DNA from: Macropodus opercularis
Taxonomy: Eukaryota > Chordata > Actinopteri > Anabantiformes > Osphronemidae
Direction of reading: 5' to 3'
Length of the DNA stretch: 64,000 bases
Assembly: GCA_030770545.1 (NCBI GenBank)
Contig: JAUCMP010000026.1
Span: 6,180,501-6,244,500, forward strand
A program made the position numbers and the translations under genes. Below, in pieces: positions 42,034-52,700 of this stretch; the first letter of the stretch is position 1; the number at the start of each line of letters is the position of its first letter. The notes below the pieces were generated by a model that was not told the DNA's origin, searched no databases, and saw nothing but the letters and a program-made list of their open reading frames with translations.

Positions 42034-43200
42034 ATGGCGTCATCGACCACAGAACAGGCTGTTCAAAGCCCCACAGCTTTGAGTGACTCAAACTTCCTGG
42101 ATTCTCAATTTCGCTACATCCTCCTTCCTGTTGCCTATGGCATCACTTTCATCCTGGGCGCCATCGCTAACACCTACGTGCTGTTTGTCCTGCGCTCCCT
42201 CCGTGAAGCCAAGGCCATGGGGGAGATCCGCATCTACATGACCAACCTGACCGTCGCAGACCTTCTTTTCGTGTGCGCCCTCCCCTTCTACGTCGGGTAT
42301 TACAGTCGCGGTGGGGACTGGGTCTACACAGACTTCATGTGCCGGCTGACTCTAGCCATGTTCTTCATAAACACCTACTGCTCCATCCTCTTCCTCGCAG
42401 CCATCAGCGTTAACAGATACTGGGCAGTCACTCGGCCTCTGGACGCGGCTTCTTCAGACCACAGGCGCCGTGGCATCGTTATCAGTGTTGTCATCTGGAT
42501 GTTGGTTGTGCTGCCGACTGTCCCATACCTGACATCTCCAGGGACCAACCCTGACAACACCCGCAACATCACTCGCTGTTCCGAGGGGTACCAGAACAGC
42601 ACCGAGTCCTATAAGAAGTTCGTGGCCGGCACTCATTTTGCTATAATTGCATTGTTTTTTGTCGTCTTCTCTCTTGTGGTGGTCTGTAACTTTCTTATTG
42701 CTCGAGCGTTACTCAGTCAAAACGCTCCTCAGTCAGAATCAGTCAGATTTAAGGTCTTATCCAGAAAGTCCAACCTGACCATGTCCTCTGCGGACAACAG
42801 GCCCAGAGGCGTGAAACGAAGGGCCCTGCAGATGTTGTTGGCAGTGGTGGGAGTGTTTGCTCTGTGTTTCCTCCCCCACCATGTGGTCCAGGGCCCCTGG
42901 ACGCTGGCGGTGCTGCAGATCAAAGAGGGCTGGGGCCAGGTCGGCTGGGAGCCGCAGACTCTCCAGGCGCTCAACGACGCGCATCAGATCACCTTGGTTC
43001 TGATGGCCCTCAACTGCATCTTGGATCCCGTGGTTTACTTTTTTGCTACGAGGAAGTTCAGACGATTCATCAAGAGCCATGTTAAAAAGTTTGCGAAGGG
43101 AGAGGGCTGCTCGCAGACAGTCGCGTCTCAGCTGTCCATGGACAGCAGGAATCAGAGCCAGAGACTCCAAGGCGAGAACCAAGATCCCAAAGAGAACTGA
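42034..43200 (+). CDS. ptafr: Platelet-activating factor receptor
   Basis: This is a single coding exon for a class A (rhodopsin-like) GPCR of 388 residues (human 342). It binds the phospholipid mediator PAF at the plasma membrane and signals through Gq/Gi in leukocytes. Strong family matches are DSQFRYILLPVAYGITFILG (TM1), EIRIYMTNLTVADLLF (TM2), FFINTYCS (TM3) and VKRRALQMLLAVVGVFALCF/LPHHVVQGPWTLAVL (TM6). Key residues are N46, D76, the C103-C182 disulfide pair, NRY 127-129 in place of DRY (human NRF) and DPVVY in TM7. N178 and N188 in extracellular loop 2 are N-glycosylation sequons. Intracellular loop 3 and extracellular loop 3 are longer than in human. I chose ATG 42034: it has A at -3 and G at +4 and follows a good acceptor (TTCCACAG, 42027). 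The ATG at 42001 has T at -3 and would add 11 residues. The poly(A) signal is at 43534. Confidence 0.95.
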   Translation: MASSTTEQAVQSPTALSDSNFLDSQFRYILLPVAYGITFILGAIANTYVLFVLRSLREAKAMGEIRIYMTNLTVADLLFVCALPFYVGYYSRGGDWVYTDFMCRLTLAMFFINTYCSILFLAAISVNRYWAVTRPLDAASSDHRRRGIVISVVIWMLVVLPTVPYLTSPGTNPDNTRNITRCSEGYQNSTESYKKFVAGTHFAIIALFFVVFSLVVVCNFLIARALLSQNAPQSESVRFKVLSRKSNLTMSSADNRPRGVKRRALQMLLAVVGVFALCFLPHHVVQGPWTLAVLQIKEGWGQVGWEPQTLQALNDAHQITLVLMALNCILDPVVYFFATRKFRRFIKSHVKKFAKGEGCSQTVASQLSMDSRNQSQRLQGENQDPKEN

Positions 43201-43533
43201 CCCAGGCTTACCTCTGCTGAGTTCCTTTGTATCTTACCTTTAAATTGCACCAGTCCTTTGGCAATTCCTCTGTGAAATACAAACTGAAATGCAAACTTTT
43301 TGCAAGCAGGAGTATGAAGACAATATTTCTATATAAGGGGACGCTTAGCAGCATCAGTGCAGCAACAGTGTCAGGAAAATACTGTAATGTGTCAGGTAAT
43401 TGTCTCCCATTTCCCCCAAAAGTCACATTGCACTGTTTGTCCTATTGTAAAAATCCATGACTGTGACCAAAAAAGCTGTATATAAGTGCTGCATATACTA
43501 TATTTTTTTATCTCAATTTTTTTATGTGCGGGT

Positions 43534-43539
43534 AATAAA
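43534..43539 (+). terminator. ptafr poly(A) signal (AATAAA)
   Basis: AATAAA lies 334 bp after the stop codon and is followed by TGTATTTC and, later, CGTGTTGGT as a plausible downstream element. Confidence 0.7.
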
Positions 43540-43614
43540 GTGTATTTCTAAACTTTTCACTCGTGTTGGTAAAATTGAGAAATGTACCTCATGCCCACTG
43601 AAGGTTTTAAAACA

Positions 43615-43620
43615 TTTATT
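43615..43620 (-). terminator. Poly(A) signal of the Ig-receptor gene (AATAAA on minus strand)
   Basis: The minus strand reads GCTAATAAATG 222 bp after the TAA stop. It faces the ptafr poly(A) signal across 75 bp, so the two 3' ends nearly meet. Confidence 0.6.
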
Positions 43621-43841
43621 AGCACGTACCAACAGAGAAAGTATCTTGCAGTTCAGATCTGGTGTTATCATATTTAGATAATTTGACCTGTGAACCAAAA
43701 TATCTGCGAGAGAACTCCCACAGAAAAGCGTCTCACAGAAGTAGTGAGCACGATACGTGACCTCATTTAGACTTCTGCAAGATAACATGCTGTTTTGTCA
43801 TTCTTCCTCATTTCATTGCACCTCTCTGCATTGCCACATCT

Positions 43842-45001
43842 TTACGACAGAGTTGAGTAAACGCTGGCCACTGACATTTTGGTGGGATCCAGATCAGTGT
43901 AGGCTTGTTGGGTGCTGGTGTAGTTGATGTACACGTCATCTTCGGGCTGTGTGGATCTCACCCTGACGTGATGCAAACAAACATCCGTTTGGTGACAGAT
44001 TGATTGTTCTGATAAAACAATGCATGCGATTCTGCAAGTGAAACTCACTTTGGTGCGTTTTCAGGCGCAGGGAGACCTTTAGAAATCAAAACTGTTAAAA
44101 TCGCCCTAGAATATTTGCTTAGTCTGAAAAGAGTGAGTGTTCATTACCTTTAGGTGTGTTAGATATGGGCAAAGTAACGCCAGGTTTTCTCAAACCCAGC
44201 CAGAACAGAACAGCAACACTGATGGTGAAGGCGAGGACAGAAAAGACGCAGGCAGTGATTTCTAGCTTCTCTTCTGCTCTTGTCAGGTAAAGATGATAGA
44301 ATTATGTCAAAGGCTTTAGTTGCTTAGATGATGATGTGACATAAAAAGGAAGAAACAGACATGCAGCTATGCAGCAAAACTACCAACCTGTGGGCGGCAC
44401 GGCAACAATAAAAACCGTGTGGTTCTGACTCACGGACCACAGAGGCGACGTGTTCTCAGCAGAGCAGCGGTACAGCCCACTCTCCTTTGGCTCAGCCAGC
44501 GTCACATTGCTGCTATTGCTCACAGTTTCCCAGGTCTGATTTTTCAGGCGTTGGCAGACGCACCTGGAAGAGGCGATGGAAGAGGGCGGCTCCCTGCTGC
44601 AGTACAGGTGGACGGTTTGACCCGCTGCCACTGGGTAGTCTGGTGTGGCCACCAACACACAGGAAGGGCCTTCTGGGATCAAGGAGAGTCACAGTCCACC
44701 AGACATTTTGTAAAAATATGATCTTATAATATTTCTTTCTGGAGCATCATTAAGTTTAAAATGTTTTGAAAAGTACTAAAAGTGCTGATAGGATATGTTA
44801 CGGCTTCCTCATGATTCCTGACAATTACCTCCTGGTGCAGTAGTGTGACTGGTAGTAGAAGTATAGACAGTCTGGGAATCAGCTGTTGAGACAAGACAAG
44901 AACTATAAATGTTTAATTAACAGAAAGCTATATTTAGTAGCAGATGTGCTCTTACCTGTGTCGTTCAACACGAAGAACAGGAGACAAAAAGCGAGCAGCA
45001 T
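43842..45001 (-). CDS. Single-Ig-domain type I membrane receptor with tyrosine-motif tail
   Basis: Six exons in minus-strand order: 45001-44956, 44882-44829, 44672-44388, 44273-44148, 44076-44049 and 43962-43842 (stop TAA). All have GT-AG borders and phases fit, giving 219 residues. Residues 1-15 (MLLAFCLLFFVLNDT) are a signal peptide. Residues 16-33 form a short Ser/Thr-rich stalk. Residues about 35-127 are one Ig domain in a single exon, with the cysteine pair C58/C103, the W81 region and ESGLYRC. C38, C71 and C73 are extra cysteines, and N78, N86, N89, N107 and N117 are sequons. The transmembrane helix is about 136-156. The 63-residue tail has Y191 (YIN, a Grb2-type YxN motif), Y194, Y201 (YTDL) and Y215 (SVYSTL, fits the ITIM pattern). 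YTDL-x10-YSTL also fits a wide-spaced ITAM. The Ig fold is like the membrane-near domain of Fc-receptor-like proteins, but I do not recognise an orthologue. A role as an immune-cell surface receptor is inference. Confidence 0.75.
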
Positions 45002-45071
45002 GTTGTCTGAGAATGATTCCAGTTTTAATAATCCGAGCTCAGGTGAGAATGGAGGAAGCCCCTACCTGAGC

Positions 45072-45081
45072 GAAAGGGAAG
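45072..45081. promoter_or_regulatory. ISRE-like site upstream of the Ig-receptor gene
   Basis: GAAAGGGAAG is one mismatch from the IRF consensus GAAANNGAAA and lies about 70 bp upstream of the start codon. It is a short match and could be chance. Confidence 0.2.
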
Positions 45082-45377
45082 CGTAAAGTTCCTTTTGCAG
45101 TAAACACAGAGTCAAAACATCTCATCTTGTTTGCAGAAGAAATTGCAGAAGTCAAACTGCACAGTTGCCTGAACAGTTGTCCTTGAACGACTAGGCCTGA
45201 CTCTCGGTTCCCTCTGGCTGATATTTAAATGCGGTTTATTTTTGGTCTAATTATTAGAGGCACTGACATTTCTGTGGTTTCTAAGCTTTTGAACAGAATC
45301 TGATCTGGCAATACACTGAAGTATAGTTAATAAAATGATTATCCAAATGAAACCAATACAGAAAAACGTTGGGTTTT

Positions 45378-45421
45378 TTTCCTGTTCAACCCAGTTGAAC
45401 AGGAAATGGCAACAGTTGCCA
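45378..45421. repeat. Two abutting perfect inverted repeats
   Basis: 45378-45406 is TTTCCTGTTCAAC, spacer CCA, then its exact reverse complement (13-bp arms). Directly next to it, 45407-45421 is TGGCAAC, spacer A, GTTGCCA (7-bp arms). The outer arms contain ETS-type GGAA cores. The pair lies about 380 bp upstream of the Ig-receptor start codon. Confidence 0.9.
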
Positions 45422-46759
45422 AGAGAATAAAACCCTTCCTCTAAACGCTACTTCAGTGTACTGCCACTTAACTTTATTCAGCAGACTCCTGGGTTACAGT
45501 AAAGTTAGAAATGATTTTGTCCATCAACTCTTATTGTGACATACTCTATTTCTAAACGTATTGGCTCAACCATCCAAATAATGTGAGTCAGGGCACAAAA
45601 CAAGGTCCATAAAGACATGGATGACAGAGTCTGGTGTGGATGAAGTTGATGGGCCTAAACTTTGTGGACAAGAGCTGAAGCAGCAAAGGGTGGACCGACG
45701 TCATATTGAACCCTATGAGATGTTCACATGCGAGTCAGGGCAGGCGAGCCAATACATGGTATGTTGTTCTAAATGGTGCCTTCAGTTTAATACAATGGTC
45801 TGGCCGCGTGTAAAGCTACATGTTGATCTTTGTCAGTCTGTGAGACAGCGTTTCTCTACATGCCCTGATATCCTCTGTCACTTCCTCTTAATGAAACTGA
45901 AGAAAGACGAAGAAAGAACAGAGCCAGTCATAATTAACTATGTCTCTTCCCTTGCATGTCAACGTCTGTACATACATTACGCTTCATTATTCTTCTATTA
46001 GTCATTAGTCTTTGGCGGCTGCAGTCACGCCTGTTGGTTCTCACCCCGGTCACACTGTTACCAATAGACGACAGTTCAATAACGGGATAAATTGGTGTGA
46101 TGCATGTGTCCACATACACCACAGGTCGATGTTTGCCTTCGTCTTCCAGCACAAATGTAAATGCCACATTTCATCCTGCACTGCGTTAACCCCCTTTATG
46201 AATATTGACCCCACTGATCTCTGGGGGGGAGGGGCCCGTGGCGGAAGAAGCAGATTTGTGTGACCAGATGATGTGACATGTGTGAATCTCACATGTGGAG
46301 AGAGAGCGAGAAGCAGACACTGCCCTGTCCTCTGCTCAGCTTCTGTCTCAGTATCTTCAAACAAATACTCAAACAGGTTCTGTATGTGTTTACAGCAAAA
46401 CTGTCCTGCTACAGAATCTCAGTCTCATCATTGTCAAGGTGTCATATAATAGAACAGTTCTTATTAAACACAGACATTCAGTCAAGTTTGTTGGAAACTG
46501 AAATGGCTGCTGTTTGATAAATCTAAGTCTACTGCAGCACGTGAAAGGACTAATGTCACTCATTTGAGAGAGAACTACACAATTTCCTGAGGCCCGTTCT
46601 TACATCAGCCACAGGGTGGCGCTCCCCACCCACAGTCCGGATCCAAGCTTTCCATGAGGCCTCCCTGTCAGACCCCAGTTTTTCCTGAAATCCCCAAACA
46701 TCAGTCTGCAATTTCAGCTGCTTAATGTAGCTGCTTGATACGTGTGGCTACAGGTCACG

Positions 46760-46787
46760 TTCCCATTAACTTCACAGTTAATGGGAA
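46760..46787. repeat. Perfect 11-bp inverted repeat, 6-nt spacer
   Basis: TTCCCATTAAC (46760-46770) and GTTAATGGGAA (46777-46787) are exact reverse complements around TTCACA. The sequence GTTAAT in each arm resembles half an HNF1 site. Confidence 0.9.
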
Positions 46788-49700
46788 ATCCATCAGCCAG
46801 GTTTCCAGTTTACAGCGGAAATATTCAGTGGATTTGAATGCGCCACAAAGCAAACATCCTGGTTTGAATAATCATTGTCTAAAACCACGAATGCTGAAGA
46901 TTCTGGTTCTGTTTCCTTGTCTCCAACGCGAGCACACAGTTGCCTTCAGTGTCAGCGCGACAGTTTCTGGCTCTAGGATGTTTCTAAGTTCACACTTGAG
47001 TTGTTGTTTCCCATCCTCTTCTTGTCACAGTTACTTCATTACAAGGAAAATACATTATTTTGTCGTTGGGCGTGACATCCAGGCGTGAGATTTCCTCTCG
47101 GAGACGTTTGTTCCAGATGACCCGAATGAAATATGAAGGCAACGAGTGCGTTCTGTGTGCAGGCAGTAAGACAAAGGAGTGCACTCATCCCTGGATCATT
47201 TTTTGATGGATACGTTTCCTGCCTCCATCTCGTCACGCGTTGGTTGTCACGGCGATGACGAGTGGCTTCCTTCTGCTTTTTCTGGCGGGCGGTGGGATGT
47301 GACAGTCGTGGGGGCAGCTGCCAGCACGAGTCTCCCTCCTACAGACTCTCCCCCTCTCCCAGTTCAGAATAAACGTATTTCCCCTTTTACCAGTGCTGCG
47401 CTCAACAATCCCCAGCAAGTTAAACTATGAGCGTGCTCTCTTCTCTCTCTGCTGACCTGTGCCACGCTTCAGAAATAGCAGCGTTGAGAACAGGAACAGC
47501 AGTGACAAGTGCTATTACAACGCCGTGCAACACAACAGAGGACAGACAGCACTCAGCTCCAGATGGGCGCTTCCTGTGCCAGGCAGGAAATGGCACCGAG
47601 CTCCCTCGCCATCATCTTTCATTTTAGCAGAGAACGGACATGATCATCACTTCATCTTCGACACATCCGCCTCCCCTCAACGGGCGAGCTGTGAAGCTCA
47701 TTCCGGGCTTTTTGTTCTCCTTCTCCGTGTGGATCCCTCGCTGAGGAACGCGGGGCTGGAAATCTCCCGTGTTTAGACTCGGAGAGCCTCCTCCGCCTGC
47801 TGCGGCGTCTCTCCGAGTGGAACCGAGACCATTTGTTTGCAGCTGACCACACACAGATGAGCACAGCTGCATCACTCTGAACAGAAAAACACACTCACTT
47901 CCATGCAAACACATCAGACTCATTAAAGGGCCACTTCACTGAGTTTGCTCGCCAAGGTCACTTTACTCATCAGGAGCAGTAGCAAATGGGGGCAACAAGC
48001 ACGGAGGGTTTTAATGACGGACATTATTAGGCTGCGTTACTGCGCGGGTAGGGTGCAGCCTACAGACTCAAGGTTAGGACTCCAGCGCAAGGAAATACTC
48101 TCAACTTGTCAGTGTATGTTTTGTGGGTACTTGTATGCGCTCACGTGTGTGTGTGTCACCACAGGCAATATGTCTGCGTGTGCGTGGGAGGGACTGCTTC
48201 ACCCCAGCGCTGTGCGCCACAGATAATGCGCTCAGTTCTGCTGTGTAGGCCCTGTGTTGAACAGATGTCGTGGACGCTGATACTCTCCCTGCGCTGAGCA
48301 GGAACAAATTACAGGCCGATACACACACACACACGCACAAATATAACCTTTAGATTACAGATGGCCCCTATCAGAGACCGTCGGCTGGATTTGCACGATG
48401 TAAATACTGAGGGGTAATCCCGTACGGGCGGAGAGGGGTGTAGCACGGGGCAGAACGGGCACCAGATGGTGTGTGTGTGTTAGAGGAAATGTTGAGCATG
48501 CTGAGGCACTGACGTTGGGATTATGCTATTCCGCTTCTGATGTGCCACAGATGGACCTGTAGGGTTTTGTTCTCAGTATAAAATGCAGGTGGATAAAAAC
48601 CCTCCACACCTGAAACAGCTGAGCGTCGGACGATTACACGTACAACACGTCCTCTTACACGGACCTGCAGGAGCACGTGACGCTCTGACTCTGAGCCTCG
48701 GTTTCCTCGCGGTTCTGACGTAGGGAGGGAGAAAGAGACAGAACCAGGTGCAGCATTGTCTCGCGTCGTGAAGCCTAACTCTTTGACTTGCAGGGGTCAC
48801 AAGCCAATCGAACTTGAGTGATTCGACACGACTCGCTGTGCTGGGGGAACATTTCGTCTCTTCCTCCCCTTCCCCCCGTCTCTAACACCCGTTTCGTCCT
48901 TGCTGTAATTTCATCTCTTTGCACGTCATTAGCAAGCTGGCGCCTAATGAATTTCTTATCTGTCTGAATTCAGTGGCTGTTGTGATAACGTTTATTGTTT
49001 TCAGTTTTACTATTCCACACACTGGAGGTAGGGGTGCGTGTGTGTGTGTGTGTGAGAGAGACAGAGAGGGGGAGGAACGAAGCAGAATCACTGAGACAGA
49101 CATATTTTTTAGCCTGAAAAACGGAGGTGTCCCCAGTCGTGGCTGTGTCTCGTATCATATTTTAAATTGTGCACATAAATGAGTTTTATCATGCAAGTTG
49201 CTGTAGAAGCGGATGGCAACACAATAGGAGGGATACAGTACATGGAGGGATGTCAAGAAGAACAGGTGGCAGGGATGACAGAATGCAGGAAATGAAAAAA
49301 AAAAGAGTGGCTGAAGCTTTTCCAGAAGAACGGAAAAAATATCCCGAAAAGAAAAATGTATAAGCTGACGATTGGAGGGAGGATTAAACAAGGAGAGAAA
49401 AAAGGATGGGAGGCCGATGGAAGGACAGAGCGGTGGCAGATGGGAATGTTCTGCTCTGTTACTAATGTTCCTCAGAAGAATTAAAGTCCAGGAAGAAGTT
49501 AGTACGCCCACAACGCACACACATGCCCGCTGTCGGCGTGGTGTCGGTGTTAGCCAGGGCCCCGGTAAACAGCAGCGATCCCCTACTGGCTTAGGAACTT
49601 CGTGACCCGTGCAGGTCCTCACACCGGCATCGGCCCCTGTAGTAGCGCACGGTCGATGCGACGTGTCACCTCGCTAAATGCGGAAACACAAACACCAACG

Positions 49701-52700
49701 CACACATTCACACAGCGCTTGCTGTAAGTGTTAAGTACATTCTTCTGACACCTTCGCTGATAACAGAATGAATGTGGGGCGCGATGTGAAGCGGAGGGGG
49801 TGAGGGAGTGAGAGTGAAGTGGAAGGGGAGGCTGGACGGAGACCTCATAGCATCTGTGTCGTATCGTCAGAATTAGTGTGATGTGGTGTCAAAAACGAGG
49901 CAAGTTGAGTCAGAGCAACTGTGCCGACTGTACAGCGAGTCCGGAGGGACCACGTTGGCTGGGCCTCCTTCTCTGACTGTTTACGTCGCGCCTGTGTGAA
50001 GACAGAAAACTTAGTTCAGTACCACCAGAATTTAACAAAAGGCAGGAAGGTTTAGAAAAATCCTTGAGATGAATCATCCCCCTTTGAAAAGAGTCCAAAA
50101 TCCACGAGAGCAGCAGAGAGACCAATTAACTGCATTCATTCATTCATTTTGGACGTGTGTGCAGCAGCTATTTCTCATTCTAGAGGTCACATTCAGCCAC
50201 GGCCACTGTTTGTGTTCATGTGCATCATATTACAAAAGACACAGACCACATCCCCAGACTGTCAGGGAATCCTAGAATCGCACCTGTGAGATTGTTGCTC
50301 ACTCCGACGTTCACATTTTTAGTTTTGCAGATGACTCTTTGCATTTATTCTCGCTCTGTTCTGCACCAGCTGCTCAGACTGCCGTCGCACACGCGGCTCT
50401 ACACAAGGACCCAGAAGCTTCATTACACACCCCCCAGCCTCATCGCAGCGCTCCCAGCCAACTGTCCACATGTCCCGGGCACGAAAGTGGCCGCAGCCTG
50501 CGGAGAGACGCTTTACTGCATCAGAACATCAGAAAGCATGGGTAGGGCTGAAACGGAGAGACGGACAAACAGTGACAGACGCGAACACGAGAGCAGAGTA
50601 AAGAATTGAGTAGTTGAGGAAAATCGAGAGACAAGGGTTGAGAGGGTGTGAAACGCGAGGAGAGAGTTTAATTTGTTTTTCGGCAGTGTTGCGCCTTCAC
50701 ACAAATGTGTTTACCAGCCCCTGCTTTGCCATTAGTGACACTCGGGTGCTCCTGTAGAAGAAATCAAATAGGTTCATAAGGGCCTCATGTATCCTCCAAA
50801 TGTTCCCATAGCTCTCCGTCTGTTGGACTGTGTCCATCCATATGTCTCCTCTCCTTCGTTCATCCACTCCCAGTCTCCCTCCTTCCTCAGTTTTTTTTCC
50901 CATGTTTCTGTCTGTTCCTTACATGTGTTGGGTCTTTCTGCAAGTCTGGACCGCTGGTGGAAAGCTGACCCAGAAGTGCCACCGTGCAATGTGCAGCGAA
51001 GGGTGGAGGGGTGGAAGCATTCAGATGAGAAGGCTTTTCACATGCTATTTTAGGGCCTGCCTCTTTTGACAGATGTGACCTATCAAGGTGCAGCCGCAAT
51101 GAGTCTGTGGGGATTCTGCACCAGGAAGACAGAGAATGACTGGAAGTGAATTCAAACATAACACGAAAACATTCAAAACCAAGAGACAGACATGAAAAAT
51201 GACCCCATTTACTCATTTACAATTTTCTCATTCAGTTTGACTGGTTTTAAACATTCTCTTGTCTCCACTGACCCTCGTGGACGTTGTTTTCCTCTCAGAC
51301 AGGAATTCGAGGCAACAGGTGCAGGATTCACCATATTCCTAACTTGGTGTAGCAGATCGGCATCTCTTTAATGTAGTGCATTTACTGGGCAATGAATGTG
51401 AAGCAGTATTAAAGCCCTTTAGCCTTTCCAAAAGAACTCCATTCACCATTTACACGACTTCTAACTTAGCAGCCCTTTTGTCTTTCAACCTGGCAGCTTT
51501 TATCTCCCGTTCGTGCATAATAGCCAGTGTATCCGTTTGCTTCCAATCTCTGCAGGCCCCGTATTTTGCCTGCAAGGGCTGCTAAAGGGCAAACTCATTC
51601 AAAAGCAGATCGTCCAGACTGCTGCTGCTGACAGAACCGCTTCCACTTCTGCTTCCTTCAATGCGCTGACATTATGCAAATTTACAAACAGGAAAACCTA
51701 CCTTGACTGGCAAAGTGTTTAGGTTTTGCTTTGATCTACTGTATTGGTAATTATCATTCATCCGTGGTTTTCCTGTATGATGCTCTGAGCTCTCAGTCAG
51801 CCATCGCGCCAGGAGCAGCCTTGGAGGGGAAAGGTATGATTCTCAGTGTGGCTGCTGCTGAACTCTTTAAATGTGCTAACTTCCCCTCATATTCTGATGT
51901 CCGACCTGCCACAGAGCCAAACCCAAAATAAGCGTTGTTAATATTTCAACAGCTCAAACAGGGGGAAATGATTTAGAGTGACGGCAGCTAGAATCCGGGG
52001 GTCAACACATGGAGGAGGCTGGAGCCAAGGTGCCAGCGTGAGGCGACCATGACAGAGTGGAGTTAAAGCTGTTGGCTTAAGTTTTATGGCATGAAAAGAG
52101 AAACGAAGGAAGAAAAAATACAAAAAAATACAAAGCGAGTAAAAGAAAGTTTGGATGTGGTGTAGAAATAGGAACGGGGGAAAAAAAATCTGTTGTGTGG
52201 GTGAGTTTTGCCATCTGTACCTCAGCATATAGTACATGTGAGTTTGCCTGTGCAACTCCATGAAGTTATGAGTCTGTGTGTTTGTGTTTGTGCGTGTGTC
52301 TCTTGGGAGCAGCTCATGAATGGGAGGATTTAGCAGGGAAAAGTTGGAGCAGAAAGCGGCTGGAGGTAATCTCACGGCCTACAGCTGATAACAGCTTTCC
52401 ACCTGGAGCCTCTTAACAAACGTCTGGACCGCCATCAATCAACTAAATGTCCTTCACAGGCTGAGCGGGAGAGAGGAGGCGGAGAAAGTTTGGAGAAGAG
52501 CGGTGATGTAATGCAGCACAAACACGTGTGGCACTTTCAGCGTTTTTCTACATGAAGCAGTTTTGGGGGATCTTTCAATATGTACTTTCCAAAGCAGCTA
52601 CACCCTCTGAAACGTTCTGGGAAGACGCTTTAACATCTGCATACGACCTTTCTTTGCTAATCTACAGTGGGTGCAGGGATGCACATGATGCATCATCTAT

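Noticed and set aside
45621..46001. A 126-residue open frame on the plus strand, Cys-rich.
   Set aside because: I could not match it to a family, and no splice or promoter signals accompany it. Length is within chance.
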